A DNA stretch of 64,000 nt from CAADGU01 sp035444285 (GCA_035444285.1 DAOMOK010000004.1:310001-374000), one strand, 5' to 3'; counted from the first letter of the stretch, positions 7,857 through 16,013 are shown. Notes: generated by a model not told the origin, from the sequence alone. Program-made: numbers and translations.

Positions 7857-8975
7857 ATGAAACGTCTAACCTGCTGCTGGTTTTTATGGCTGCTGTTGGT
7901 GGGGTGTGGGGAAACGGCCGTGCTGCCCACCCGCGTCGCCGTCGCATCTCTGCCGGACACCTTTATCCTGTTGCCTGCTACCAACACGCCGCTGCCGGGG
8001 GGTACGGCCGTGCCCATTTTGCCCACCTTTACCCCCCCACCAACCGGTACGCCGCCGCCGACACTGACCCCCACCGTCACCGGCACACTGCCGCCTACTG
8101 CCACGCCTAACCCATACAAAGACCTGACCATTGATGCCCTCATGGCCCGCACCTATGGCGGCGGCTCCCTGCAAATTGAGGACACTTTAGAAGAAACCGA
8201 TACCTTCACCCGTTACCTCATCACCTATCCCAGTGATGGTTTAACCATTTACGGTTTTATGAACGTGCCCCATGAGGGAGATAAATTCCCGGTGGCGCTG
8301 GTGCTTCATGGTTATATCGAACCAAATATCTATAAAACGCTTGATTACACTGCCCGTTATGCCGACGCTCTGGCGGAAGCCGGTTACTTTGTCATCCACC
8401 CCAACTTCCGCAATTATCCGCCATCAGATAACGGGCCAGACGCTTTCCGCACCGGCTACGCCATTGATGTGCTGAACCTGATCGCCATTTTGCGCCAGCA
8501 GAGCCAGGACCCGGTGGGCGTTTTGCGCCGCGCCGATGCCGACCATATTCACCTGTGGGGGCACAGTATGGGCGGCGGCATCGCTCTGCGTGTCATTACC
8601 GTGAACAATGAGCCGTACATTCGTGCGGCCGTACTTTACGGCTCCATGAGCGGCGACGAAAAGCGGAATTACGAGCGCATTCGGTACTGGTCAGGCGGCG
8701 GGCGGGGGCAGTTTGAGTTGGCGGCCCCGCCAGAGGTTATGGGGTTTATCTCGCCCATCAACTATCTGGAGCGCGTGACTGCACCCATTGCTGTGCATCA
8801 CAGCGTGGCCGATGACGTGGTGCCGGTTGGCTGGTCGCGGGAATTGTGTGATCTGCTGGAAGCCAGCGGGCACGAACACGAGTGTTATTTCTACGAAGCC
8901 CAACCCCACACCTTTCACGGCTATGCCGATGACCTGTTCATGGAGCGAGTTATCCTCTTTTTCCGGCGCCATTAG
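7857..8975 (+). CDS. Lipoprotein alpha/beta hydrolase (dienelactone hydrolase/prolyl oligopeptidase-like)
   Basis: 372 aa from ATG 7857. The signal sequence ends in a lipobox, LLVGC, so it should be a membrane-anchored lipoprotein outside the cytoplasm. A ~60-residue Thr/Pro-rich linker follows, common in Chloroflexota surface proteins. The hydrolase domain has the nucleophile elbow GHSMGGG, an Asp in SVADDVVP and a His in QPHTFHGY near the C-terminus, giving a full Ser-Asp-His triad. Substrate unknown; peptidase or esterase activity is possible. No clear ribosome site precedes it. Confidence 0.85.
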   Translation: MKRLTCCWFLWLLLVGCGETAVLPTRVAVASLPDTFILLPATNTPLPGGTAVPILPTFTPPPTGTPPPTLTPTVTGTLPPTATPNPYKDLTIDALMARTYGGGSLQIEDTLEETDTFTRYLITYPSDGLTIYGFMNVPHEGDKFPVALVLHGYIEPNIYKTLDYTARYADALAEAGYFVIHPNFRNYPPSDNGPDAFRTGYAIDVLNLIAILRQQSQDPVGVLRRADADHIHLWGHSMGGGIALRVITVNNEPYIRAAVLYGSMSGDEKRNYERIRYWSGGGRGQFELAAPPEVMGFISPINYLERVTAPIAVHHSVADDVVPVGWSRELCDLLEASGHEHECYFYEAQPHTFHGYADDLFMERVILFFRRH

Positions 8976-8980
8976 CTGCC

Positions 8981-9015
8981 GGTAATCGGTAATCGGTTAT
9001 CGGTAATCGGATACC
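8981..9015. repeat. Tandem GTAATCG words between convergent genes
   Basis: Four imperfect tandem copies of GGTAATC/GGTTATC without a clear inverted arm. The same word is found inside the next gene at 10031-10060 and at 52111-52166. Confidence 0.8.
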
Positions 9016-9033
9016 TTTCGCTCCCTCACCCCC

Positions 9034-10383
9034 TCATCTTATCGCTGCCAGCGCTTCCTGAACGGCCGTAAATGTCGGATTCCAGTTGATGGCCTGCTCA
9101 AAATCCAGCCGGGCCTGGGCGGGGTTGCCCTGCGCCAGATAAGCCAGACCGCGATAGTAATACGCCTCTTCTTGCCCGCCGCCGCTGGAAAGGGTGGCGT
9201 TGGTCAGCGTCAGCACATCTTCGGTACGCCCCACCGCCAGATACGCTTCGTAGGGTTGGAACTGATACCACAACATGCGCCAGGGCAGGCCGATGGTGCG
9301 CGCCTGGTCAAAAGCGGCGGCGGCGTTGGTGAAGTAGCTCTGGTTGTCGGTCAGGTGTCCTAATTCTGTCAGGCTCGTGCCCAGATTAAACCAGGCATAA
9401 GGGTTGGTGGGATCGGCCATTGTTTCGGCCTGGGCCGTTTCGGCGGCGTGCTGCCACAAGGTCAGTGGGTCGGTGAGTGCCGGGGGCAGCAAGGCCAGCA
9501 CCGTCTCTGCCTCGTCTGGTGGGTAGACCACATAAAAAATGTTGTTGAAGTGTTGCCAGTAGGTGTTGATGTAGTCGTAGCTTTCCTGTCGGCCGCTGCT
9601 GTCCCAGGGGCCGAGGAAGGTGTCCAGGCTGGTAAATTCCTGGGTAGCGTCATCGTAGCCGATGAGGGTCAGGTAATGGCCCATCCAGCCCTGCCAGTCG
9701 TTGGGTTCGTACCCTTTTTCGATGACGACGGGATAACCGGCGGCGATCAGCCGTTTGAGGGTGTCCAGGTCGCCGCCGCTGAAGACGCTGGCTTGCAGTG
9801 GCGTCTGTTCGTTCACGTAGGCAGCCAGTTCCCAGGGGGTGACGTTGCGGTCTTCATACTGCGGCCGCATCTGGGCGGCTACGTCCAGTTGGTCTACCCG
9901 ATGGCCGTAGTAGGCCAGATTGATGGTGAGATTGGCCGGGCCGCAGTTGTTGAATTTTTGGGGGATGACGGTGAGGCCGGTGAGCAGGTGAGCAGGGGGA
10001 GGGGGTGAGGGGGCGGGGGTGAGAGTGGGGGTAATCGGTAATCGGTAATCGGTAATCGGTGAGGCGGTTTCCGAGGTTGGGGTTTGGGTATCGGGGTGGG
10101 GGGCTACGGCCGTGTACGTGGCCGGAATTGTTGGTGTGGGCGAGGGCGTCGCGGTGGGCAGCGCCAGGGTGGGAATGAGGACGACGGATTGCGGGGTGAA
10201 CACTGGGGCGGGCAGGGCGGTGGGCAGCGGCGTGCTGGCGGCGCGGATCACTTCTTCGGGCAAATAGAGGCGCATCTGGGCGGGCAGCGCGGCGACAACA
10301 CGAGGGAACAGTATCCAGCCAAGCACGGCCGTGACGCCCACAAAAACCATCACCAAAATGCCAACCACACATCCTTTACGCAT
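9034..10383 (-). CDS. Membrane-anchored C39-like cysteine peptidase with TPR repeats
   Basis: 449 aa from ATG 10383 (MRKGCVVG). An N-terminal transmembrane helix (about residues 5-26) is followed by a long Pro/Thr-rich linker, then a papain-like C39_2 domain with Cys147 in NNCGPANLTI and His in GHYLTLIGYD, then C-terminal TPR-like helices (YAWFNLG, AYYYRGLAYLAQGNPAQA). It is probably an extracytoplasmic peptidase; the target is unknown. The linker contains an in-frame tandem repeat (ITDYRLPIT) encoded by the GTAATCG words. A TATAAT box ends 7 nt before the ATG, suggesting a leaderless transcript; upstream in-frame ATGs at 10392 and 10401 overlap or precede that box. Confidence 0.82.
   Translation of the reverse strand: MRKGCVVGILVMVFVGVTAVLGWILFPRVVAALPAQMRLYLPEEVIRAASTPLPTALPAPVFTPQSVVLIPTLALPTATPSPTPTIPATYTAVAPHPDTQTPTSETASPITDYRLPITPTLTPAPSPPPPAHLLTGLTVIPQKFNNCGPANLTINLAYYGHRVDQLDVAAQMRPQYEDRNVTPWELAAYVNEQTPLQASVFSGGDLDTLKRLIAAGYPVVIEKGYEPNDWQGWMGHYLTLIGYDDATQEFTSLDTFLGPWDSSGRQESYDYINTYWQHFNNIFYVVYPPDEAETVLALLPPALTDPLTLWQHAAETAQAETMADPTNPYAWFNLGTSLTELGHLTDNQSYFTNAAAAFDQARTIGLPWRMLWYQFQPYEAYLAVGRTEDVLTLTNATLSSGGGQEEAYYYRGLAYLAQGNPAQARLDFEQAINWNPTFTAVQEALAAIR
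10031..10060. repeat. Tandem GTAATCG repeat inside the C39/TPR gene
   Basis: Four tandem 7-nt GTAATCG words lie in frame in the linker of the C39-like protein. The same word family otherwise occurs between genes. Confidence 0.85.
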
Positions 10384-10390
10384 GTCGCCC

Positions 10391-10396
10391 ATTATA
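10391..10396 (-). promoter_or_regulatory. -10 box for the C39/TPR gene
   Basis: TATAAT on the minus strand, 7 nt before the ATG at 10383, with no ribosome site; consistent with a leaderless transcript. Confidence 0.5.
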
Positions 10397-10415
10397 ACCA
10401 TGTGTTATGATGTTC

Positions 10416-10462
10416 GTAGTAGGCGATTTATCGCCTTCTAATGGCGATAAATCGCCTGCTAC
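10416..10462. repeat. Inverted repeat of the TAGTAGGCGATTTATCGCC family
   Basis: 20-bp arms (10416-10435 and 10443-10462) with one mismatch. A near-identical hairpin is at 23595-23639 and a variant at 58723-58777. Here it lies between divergent genes, so it is not simply a terminator. Confidence 0.85.
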
Positions 10463-10477
10463 AAACCTGGAGGTAAC

Positions 10478-11257
10478 ATGAAAATTGCCATTTTTTCTGA
10501 CGTGCATGGAAATTTGACTGCATTGGAAGCCGTGTTGGTGGATATTGACCGACAGTCGCCGGACGCCATTGTGTTTGCCGGGGATTTGTGTTTGATGGGG
10601 GCACGGCCGTCGGCCTGCATCAATCTCCTGCAAGCCCGCAAGGATATTTTGGCCATTCACGGCAATACCGATCTGGCCATAGGCCAGCCGCTCACGCCCC
10701 CGGTAGACGCCGATGAGGCCACTAAAACCAGGTATCACGAGTTCAACCTCAAGAGTGAATGGACGCGGGCGCAGCTTTCAGATGGGGAGTATGCCTGGTT
10801 GTGTGATATGCCTTTCAGCTTGCGCCTCAGCCCTACCAGCAGCGCCAACGATGACTTGCTCATTGTCCATGCCAATCCCAAAGATGTAGACCGCCCCATC
10901 TTACCCCCGGATGAGGTGCAGCAACAGCGGTTTGGCAAGGTGAGCCAGAGCCAGCCGGACGAGGAGCTAGAACCGCTGTTGGCGGATGTGACGGCGGCGG
11001 TGATCGCCTATGGGCATGTGCATCTGCCCAACATTCGCCAGTGGCGGGGGATGACCCTGGCGAATATCAGTTCGGTAAGTATCCCCATGGATGCAGATAC
11101 ACGGGCGAAATATGGGGTGTTGACGTGGGCGGACGGTCGTTGGCACATCAGCCACTACGCCATTGAGTACGATCTGGCGGCGGAGCAGGCGATAATCAGC
11201 CAAATTCAGCCGCCGGGTTGGGAGTGGATGGCGAAGAGTTTGTTGGGACGGCCGTAA
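10478..11257 (+). CDS. Metallophosphoesterase (calcineurin-like)
   Basis: 259 aa preceded by GGAGG. The metal-binding blocks are in order: DVHGN (residues 8-12), GDLCLMG, GNTD, a His in VHANP and GHVH. This matches the YfcE/MJ0936-like branch of dinuclear-metal phosphodiesterases. Cytoplasmic; substrate unknown. It is divergent from the C39/TPR gene. The C-terminal codons run into an ACGGCCGT octamer followed by a repeat hairpin. Confidence 0.9.
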   Translation: MKIAIFSDVHGNLTALEAVLVDIDRQSPDAIVFAGDLCLMGARPSACINLLQARKDILAIHGNTDLAIGQPLTPPVDADEATKTRYHEFNLKSEWTRAQLSDGEYAWLCDMPFSLRLSPTSSANDDLLIVHANPKDVDRPILPPDEVQQQRFGKVSQSQPDEELEPLLADVTAAVIAYGHVHLPNIRQWRGMTLANISSVSIPMDADTRAKYGVLTWADGRWHISHYAIEYDLAAEQAIISQIQPPGWEWMAKSLLGRP

Positions 11258-11272
11258 TCCGTAGTTCGTAAC

Positions 11273-11324
11273 CCGTAATCCGTGATCGGATTACGATTCA
11301 CGGATTACGGTTCACGGATTACGG
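11273..11324. repeat. Word hairpin of the CCGTAATCC family between convergent genes
   Basis: CCGTAATCCGTGA at 11273-11285 pairs with TCACGGATTACGG at 11298-11310, with a second copy of the right arm at 11312-11324 that includes the TetR stop codon. Likely a bidirectional terminator. Confidence 0.85.
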
Positions 11325-11987
11325 ATCAGGCGAGGCGTAGCGCAGGCCGGAAATCAGGGTGCGCAGTCCGGCGCTGATGCGTTCCAGGGTGAAGCCGCGA
11401 TTTGTTTTTTGGAATTGGAAAAAGTCGGCCTTGAGTGGGGAGAGCAGGGCATCGGCCAGATAGTCAATGTCCAGGTCTGGTGAGATTTCCCCGGTGGCGG
11501 CGGCAGTCCGCAGCAGGGCGCTGACGGTCATGTATTGCCAGAAATGCGGCAGTTGCAGCCGGGCATTGTCCAGGGGCAGCAGCCCTTCGCGCTGAACTTC
11601 ACATAGCAGCGGCGAATGGGTGTCGGTGAAATAAACGAGAGCGTCTATGAACTGCATGAGTTGTTCCAGCTTGGGCAACCCGGCGATGTTCATTTGCTGC
11701 ATACGGGCCAACATGCCATTTTGAAAGTCGGCCATTTGGGTGTCTAGCAATGCCAGGCACAATTCCCCTTTGTTGGCAAAACGACGGTAGAGAGTACCTT
11801 TGCCTACCCCGGCGGCCTGGGCAATATCGGCCATGTTGACATTGCCCACACCGTGTACTGCAAAAAGGCGTTCGGCCGTTTGCAGGATTTTGTACCGGTT
11901 GGCGGCGGCGTCGCGTCGTTCGGCACGGCCGTCGTCCTCATTCATAAGCATTTCGCCGATCACAATTGGTTCGTCTTCGCTGGTCAT
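11319..11987 (-). CDS. TetR/AcrR family transcriptional regulator
   Basis: 222 aa. The N-terminal helix-turn-helix is clear (MADIAQAAGVGKGTLYRRF, about residues 52-70), followed by a helical ligand domain of usual length. A ~25-residue N-terminal extension rich in acidic residues may not all be translated. It is divergent from a YceI gene. The shared 146-bp region holds two matching palindromes and a near-consensus promoter, so it most likely represses YceI and possibly itself. Its stop lies inside a repeat arm. Confidence 0.9.
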   Translation of the reverse strand: MTSEDEPIVIGEMLMNEDDGRAERRDAAANRYKILQTAERLFAVHGVGNVNMADIAQAAGVGKGTLYRRFANKGELCLALLDTQMADFQNGMLARMQQMNIAGLPKLEQLMQFIDALVYFTDTHSPLLCEVQREGLLPLDNARLQLPHFWQYMTVSALLRTAAATGEISPDLDIDYLADALLSPLKADFFQFQKTNRGFTLERISAGLRTLISGLRYASPDP

Positions 11988-12033
11988 AGTACACCGTTAC
12001 CCTGTCCAAAAGTACAGTTCATCATTTCATTTG

Positions 12034-12062
12034 TTGACAAGTGGACTCCAGTCCGGTAATAT
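12034..12062 (+). promoter_or_regulatory. Sigma-70-type promoter for the YceI gene
   Basis: TTGACA at 12034-12039 and TAATAT at 12057-12062 with a 17-bp spacer: perfect -35 and near-perfect -10. The spacer is filled by operator palindrome 1. Predicted start is about 12069, leaving a ~65-nt leader that contains operator 2. Confidence 0.85.
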
Positions 12063-12092
12063 CATAACAGATAAGCGGACTAAAGTCCACTT
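12039..12092. promoter_or_regulatory. Pair of operator palindromes, probable TetR binding sites
   Basis: Site 1, AAGTGGACTCCAGTCCG (12039-12055), and site 2, CGGACTAAAGTCCACTT (12076-12092), each have a GGACT-NN-AGTCC core and are inverted copies of each other (15 of 17 bases). Site 1 sits between -35 and -10; site 2 covers the predicted start. This is the classical layout for repression by the divergent TetR protein. Confidence 0.8.
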
Positions 12093-12133
12093 GCGAAACT
12101 CAACAAATAATTAAGATTGAAGGAGATTATACA

Positions 12134-12679
12134 ATGACATGGCAAATTGATTCAGCACATTCCCAAATTTACTTTACCGTGCGGCACATGATGATTTCAA
12201 AAGTGCGCGGCCAATTTGAATCATTCACTGGTACGGTGAACTATAATGAAGAAAATCCGACCAGCACCACAGTAGATATTCAGATTGACGCCGCCAGCTT
12301 GAATACCAAAGAAGGACAGCGTGACGGTCATCTGAAATCACCTGATTTTCTGGATGTGGCTAACTACCCGGTCGTTCGTTTTCAGAGTACAAAGGTAGAA
12401 AAGACCGGCGAGGATACCGGTAAACTGTATGGCGAGTTAACCATCCGTGACGTGACCAAACCGGTTGTGTTGGATGTGGAGTATGCAGGTCAGGCACAAA
12501 GCCCCTGGGGAACGGTGAGCGCCGGCTTTTCCGGCAGCACCAGCATCAACCGCAAAGATTGGGGCCTGAATTGGAATCAAGCCCTGGAAACCGGTGGCGT
12601 CTTGGTTGCTGACAAAATCCAGATCGAAATTGAACTGGAACTGGTGAAAGTGCCGGAAGCCGAAGCGGTACCGGCTTAA
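12134..12679 (+). CDS. YceI family protein (polyisoprenoid-binding-like lipocalin fold)
   Basis: 181 aa with an AAGGAG ribosome site. Begins TWQIDSAHSQIYFTVRHM and contains the family blocks DGHLKSPDFLDVANYPVVRF and GELTIRDVTKPVVLDVEY. The family forms a beta-barrel that binds long isoprenoids or amphiphiles. No signal peptide is present, as in the short cytoplasmic forms. Control by the divergent TetR regulator is indicated by the operator pair. Isoprenoid binding fits the mevalonate genes elsewhere in the window, but no direct link is seen. Confidence 0.92.
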   Translation: MTWQIDSAHSQIYFTVRHMMISKVRGQFESFTGTVNYNEENPTSTTVDIQIDAASLNTKEGQRDGHLKSPDFLDVANYPVVRFQSTKVEKTGEDTGKLYGELTIRDVTKPVVLDVEYAGQAQSPWGTVSAGFSGSTSINRKDWGLNWNQALETGGVLVADKIQIEIELELVKVPEAEAVPA

Positions 12680-12692
12680 TTGGTTGGCCAGG

Positions 12693-12725
12693 AGACATCC
12701 GATTTCTCTGAGAAATCGGATGTCT
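12693..12725. terminator. Hairpin after YceI gene
   Basis: Perfect 15-bp stem AGACATCCGATTTCT with a 3-nt loop, no T run. It ends just before the -10 box of the next gene, so it can separate the two transcripts. Confidence 0.65.
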
Positions 12726-12730
12726 AGGTG

Positions 12731-12736
12731 TATACT
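12731..12736 (+). promoter_or_regulatory. -10 box of a leaderless promoter for the VOC dioxygenase gene
   Basis: TATACT lies 7 nt before the ATG at 12744, and no ribosome site is present. Confidence 0.5.
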
Positions 12737-12743
12737 ATCAACC

Positions 12744-13604
12744 ATGAACATTCACTCAGACACAAAAATCGGCGCGGTTTATTTGACGGTCTCGGACTTT
12801 GGCCGGTCGCTGCCCTATTACCAGCATAACATTGGCTTGCAATTGCACCGACAGGAAGGGAGGATGGCTTATTTGGGAGCAGGCGGACGAGATTTGTTGG
12901 TGCTGCATGAGCTACCCGCCGCCACTCACCCCCGCCGCACTACCGGCCTGTATCACTTTGCCATTCTGGTACCCTCTCGCCTGGAACTGGCGCGGACGCT
13001 CAAAAATCTCATTGACACAGAAACGCACATTGACGGCGCGTCTGACCATCTGGTGAGCGAGGCACTCTACCTGTCTGATCCTGATGGCAATGGTATCGAG
13101 ATTTACCGCGACCGGCACCGCCATGAATGGCCTGTACTCAACGGGCAAATTCAGATGGATACGAAACAATTCGACGTGGAAAGCGTCCTGAGTGAACTGC
13201 ACGGCCGTGATCTAACCCGTGACTACACCTGGGGCGGCTTACACGCCGACACTACCATCGGCCACATTCATCTGCATGTGTCCCATCTGGCTGAAGCAGA
13301 AGCGTTTTACACACAAGTACTCGGTTTTGACCTGATTATGCGCTACGGCCCCAGCGCGGCATTTGTCTCCGCAGGTGGCTACCACCACCACATTGGCCTG
13401 AATACGTGGGCCGGTGTGGGCGCGCCGCCGCCACCGCCGGGATCGGTGGGGTTGGATTGGTATGAGATATTGCTGCCGGATGAGGAGGCATTGGCGGCTA
13501 CGGCCGTGCGCCTGCAAAACGCCCATATCCCCACCGAACAAAGTGAAAACGGCCTCTTCCTGCGCGACCCGGCGCAAAACGGCATTGTCTTGCGAATACG
13601 GTAA
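12744..13604 (+). CDS. VOC-family dioxygenase, CatE-like (catechol 2,3-dioxygenase-like)
   Basis: 286 aa, the length of Bacillus CatE/YfiE-type enzymes. Two glyoxalase/bleomycin-resistance modules: module 1 with IGAVYLTVSDFGRSLPYYQ and the metal Glu block DPDGNGIEIYRDR; module 2 with IGHIHLHVSHLAEAEAFY, HHIGLNTW and a C-terminal DPAQNGIVLRI. A metal-dependent ring-cleavage or related reaction is likely, but the substrate is unknown. It could instead be a non-enzymatic or detoxifying VOC protein. Followed by a strong rho-independent terminator. Confidence 0.85.
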   Translation: MNIHSDTKIGAVYLTVSDFGRSLPYYQHNIGLQLHRQEGRMAYLGAGGRDLLVLHELPAATHPRRTTGLYHFAILVPSRLELARTLKNLIDTETHIDGASDHLVSEALYLSDPDGNGIEIYRDRHRHEWPVLNGQIQMDTKQFDVESVLSELHGRDLTRDYTWGGLHADTTIGHIHLHVSHLAEAEAFYTQVLGFDLIMRYGPSAAFVSAGGYHHHIGLNTWAGVGAPPPPPGSVGLDWYEILLPDEEALAATAVRLQNAHIPTEQSENGLFLRDPAQNGIVLRIR

Positions 13605-13623
13605 ACACACACCCCTCTGAACA

Positions 13624-13648
13624 GGCAGCCCACCGGCTGCCTTTTTTC
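13624..13648 (+). terminator. Rho-independent terminator of the VOC dioxygenase gene
   Basis: Stem GGCAGCC / GGCTGCC with a 4-nt loop followed by six T residues. Confidence 0.9.
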
Positions 13649-13731
13649 TTAAACTCCACTTAAGCTAACCACAAACTACTCTTAAAGGCTCACGCATTGG
13701 CTTCTGGTATGCTGTTGACAGTATTGGTAAT

Positions 13732-13786
13732 CGCATTCTCAAAGAGACGTGGGTAGACCAGTAACGGTATCCACTTTGAGAATGCG
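13732..13786. repeat. 13-bp perfect inverted repeat with 29-nt loop
   Basis: CGCATTCTCAAAG (13732-13744) and its complement (13774-13786). A TTGACA-like box at 13715-13720 precedes it. Could be an RNA structural element. Confidence 0.7.
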
Positions 13787-14029
13787 AAAATAAAACCGGA
13801 GGTGATGCCTGACGAACAACAACACAGTATTGGTAACGACCAGGGGAGCTTCAGACATCAACCTCTGGTTTACCTGAAAACGTCACACACATTCACACAC
13901 TATTTTGATGTCATCTGTCTGAGACTTGCCTTGTTGAGGCCCTTCTGAGGCCCCCCTGAGGCCCATCTCTTGGGCAGGAGCCAACTGATCGACATTCGTT
14001 GAATTTGAATTCCTCCTCCTACACACATA

Positions 14030-14072
14030 GAAACGGCCGTCATCATCCCCGGTGACGGCCGTTTCCCTTTTT
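14030..14072 (+). terminator. Terminator whose stem is built from the ACGGCCGT octamer
   Basis: GAAACGGCCGTCA (14030-14042) pairs with TGACGGCCGTTTC (14053-14065), 13 bp with a 10-nt loop, followed by CCTTTTT. No gene lies directly upstream on this strand. Confidence 0.85.
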
Positions 14073-14137
14073 CCACCCAGAATTGTTTTGTAATAATCTT
14101 TTACCGTTTTTTTCATCAGTAAATGGTCAGGCTGATC

Positions 14138-14163
14138 TATAATGCCTTTCGTCCACGTATAAT
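14138..14163 (+). promoter_or_regulatory. Two TATAAT boxes before the histidine kinase gene
   Basis: TATAAT at 14138-14143 and again at 14158-14163; the second is 11 nt before the ATG and would give an almost leaderless transcript. No good -35 is visible for either. Confidence 0.45.
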
Positions 14164-14174
14164 GAGTAAAACAC

Positions 14175-15911
14175 ATGAAAAAAGTTCTCATTGCCCTCAG
14201 CCTGATCATCCCCATTATTCTGCTTGTTCTTTTTTGGCTGTCCCCTGAATCAGACCCGATGTGGCACCAGCCGTTGCTCCACTTTTACCTGGTTACATTT
14301 TTTACATTTGCGGCGGTGGTGGTGGCGGTGTTTACGGCCGTATCCCTGGGTGAAAACAGCCAGCCCCGCCATCAACTGTTGGCAACCGCCTTTGCCGCCA
14401 TGGGCGCCCTGTTTTTTGTGCATGGCGCGGTGACGCCGCAGGCAATTGTTTTCACATCCAACCCTGGCACCCGTTGGGCGGCCTGGCTGACATTGTTTGT
14501 GGGTGGCCTGATTTTTGCCCTGGCGGCGCTGGACACCCCGCAACGGCCGTTGCGTCTACGTTTACGGCGCGTCATCACCCCGGTCCTGGTTCTGTTCTGT
14601 GGTGGCTTTTATCTCATCGTTGCCTTTGCCCCCGGCTGGCTTTCGCTTATTGACGCGCAGGCATCGCCCTGGCATGAACAGGTCGTGACCCTGATAACCT
14701 TTGCCTTTTGGCTGTTTGCTGCTGTGCGTCTGACCCTCACCTGGCGACAAACGCATGACCGTGTAGATGGCACAATGGCGCTTATTGCCGGCTGGCTAAC
14801 CATCGGTACCGTCAGCCTGCATGGTTTCCCCATCTGGCATTGGAGTTGGTGGCTGTATCATATCTTTTTGTTGTTGGGGGTGTTCACAGCCGTGACCGTT
14901 CTCGTGTTGGAATATGAACAACTGCGCCGCTTCCGATTGACCTATTATTACGCTGCCGTTGGCCTCATTCTCACCGCCGGTCTGGCGCTGCTGGCTTCCC
15001 ACCTGTTTTCCAGCCTGGTCGAACAATATCTGGTGCATCAAATTGCCGAATCGGAGATGATCACGGCCGTCATCCGGGCGCGGCTTAATGGTCTGTTAAT
15101 CGCCAGTCTCTCCATGGGGATGCTCTATCTGCTTATGCTCGTCGTTGTTAACCGCGCCGACCGCCTTATAACCGAGCGAAACAACCAACTGACATTGGCG
15201 TACACCAATCTACGAGCCGCCGAAGCGATGCGTGACGACATGACTGACATGATCATCCATGATTTACGCACGCCGCTCACCGCCATCAAACTTGGTCTGG
15301 AATTGATAGGCAAAAACCAGGCAGAGCCGGAAAGAGATCAACAGTTGTTGTCCCGGACCCAGGCTTCCGTCACCCAAATGATGATCCTGATCAACCAGCT
15401 ATTAGACGTGGCTCGTCTGGAAACAGGCCAGCTAAAGCTAAACCGGGAACCCTTGCAAATGGCCCACCTGCTGCAAGAAAAAGCGGCTACCTTTGCCTCG
15501 CAACTGGAAAGCGGCCAAAAGCAACTTGGAGTTCAGACCAGTAATGACTTACCTGTCATAACCGCCGACAGCGAATTGATCGGTCGTGTGATGGACAATT
15601 TGATCGGTAATGCCCTGAAATATACAGAGCGCGGCGGACACATCTGGCTCACGGCCGTGTCCAGCAACAACTGTCTCACCGTGCAGGTCCGTGATGACGG
15701 CGAAGGTATTGCCCCTACTGCCGCCGCCCGCATCTTCGACAAGTTCTACCAGGTGAAAGATGAAAGCGGTAAACCACTGCGGCGCGGCACCGGCCTGGGG
15801 CTGACCTTTTGCAAACTGGTAGTGGAAGCCCATCACGGCCGTATCTGGGTGGAAAGCATCCCCGGCCAGGGCAGCGCCTTCTTCTTCTCCCTCCCCCTCA
15901 GCCCATCTTGA
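14175..15911 (+). CDS. Membrane sensor histidine kinase
   Basis: 578 aa. The N-terminal ~330 residues hold about nine hydrophobic segments and no recognisable extracellular sensor, so it likely senses a signal in the membrane. HisKA follows with phospho-accepting His362 in MIIHDLRTPL, then a complete HATPase with N box NLIGNALKYT, G1 VRDDGEGI and G2 GTGLGLTF. No response regulator is adjacent; the single-domain regulator at 7285 or the LuxR protein at 19776 are candidates. It lies 102 bp upstream of the ABC exporter pair, in the same direction. Confidence 0.92.
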   Translation: MKKVLIALSLIIPIILLVLFWLSPESDPMWHQPLLHFYLVTFFTFAAVVVAVFTAVSLGENSQPRHQLLATAFAAMGALFFVHGAVTPQAIVFTSNPGTRWAAWLTLFVGGLIFALAALDTPQRPLRLRLRRVITPVLVLFCGGFYLIVAFAPGWLSLIDAQASPWHEQVVTLITFAFWLFAAVRLTLTWRQTHDRVDGTMALIAGWLTIGTVSLHGFPIWHWSWWLYHIFLLLGVFTAVTVLVLEYEQLRRFRLTYYYAAVGLILTAGLALLASHLFSSLVEQYLVHQIAESEMITAVIRARLNGLLIASLSMGMLYLLMLVVVNRADRLITERNNQLTLAYTNLRAAEAMRDDMTDMIIHDLRTPLTAIKLGLELIGKNQAEPERDQQLLSRTQASVTQMMILINQLLDVARLETGQLKLNREPLQMAHLLQEKAATFASQLESGQKQLGVQTSNDLPVITADSELIGRVMDNLIGNALKYTERGGHIWLTAVSSNNCLTVQVRDDGEGIAPTAAARIFDKFYQVKDESGKPLRRGTGLGLTFCKLVVEAHHGRIWVESIPGQGSAFFFSLPLSPS

Positions 15912-15976
15912 GCAAGCTGGCGCCGCCGCAAACCTGCCATTTCACAAACAGATACACCTGGAGCCTGACTTACTGA

Positions 15977-16005
15977 CTGGCAACAATAAAGAACCTTCCT
16001 ATAAT
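15977..16005 (+). promoter_or_regulatory. Promoter of the ABC exporter pair
   Basis: CTGGCA (15977-15982), 17-bp spacer, TATAAT (16000-16005). The start codon lies 5 nt (GTG 16011) or 8 nt (ATG 16014) further on, so the message is probably leaderless. Confidence 0.65.
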
Positions 16006-16013
16006 CCCCTGTG

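Larger units (their letters stand above)
13605..14174. other. 570-bp intergenic region with terminators, a large inverted repeat and a possible RNA gene
   Basis: No convincing protein gene. In order: a terminator (13624-13648), a 13-bp inverted repeat with a 29-nt loop (13732-13786), GGAGGTG-ATG at 13804 opening a 47-codon frame of doubtful worth, three tandem TGAGGCCC words (about 13933-13963), an octamer-based terminator (14030-14072) and TATAAT boxes at 14138 and 14158. The layout, with a terminator not preceded by a gene, allows a short untranslated RNA on the plus strand. Confidence 0.5.

Noticed and set aside
13804..13947. 47-codon frame starting at ATG 13804 after GGAGGTG
   Set aside because: The ribosome site is too close to the ATG and the peptide has no recognisable feature; kept only as a remark in the intergenic entry.
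13883..14215. 110-aa open frame on the minus strand in the intergenic block
   Set aside because: It crosses a terminator hairpin and the promoter of the kinase, has no ribosome site and looks like no protein family.
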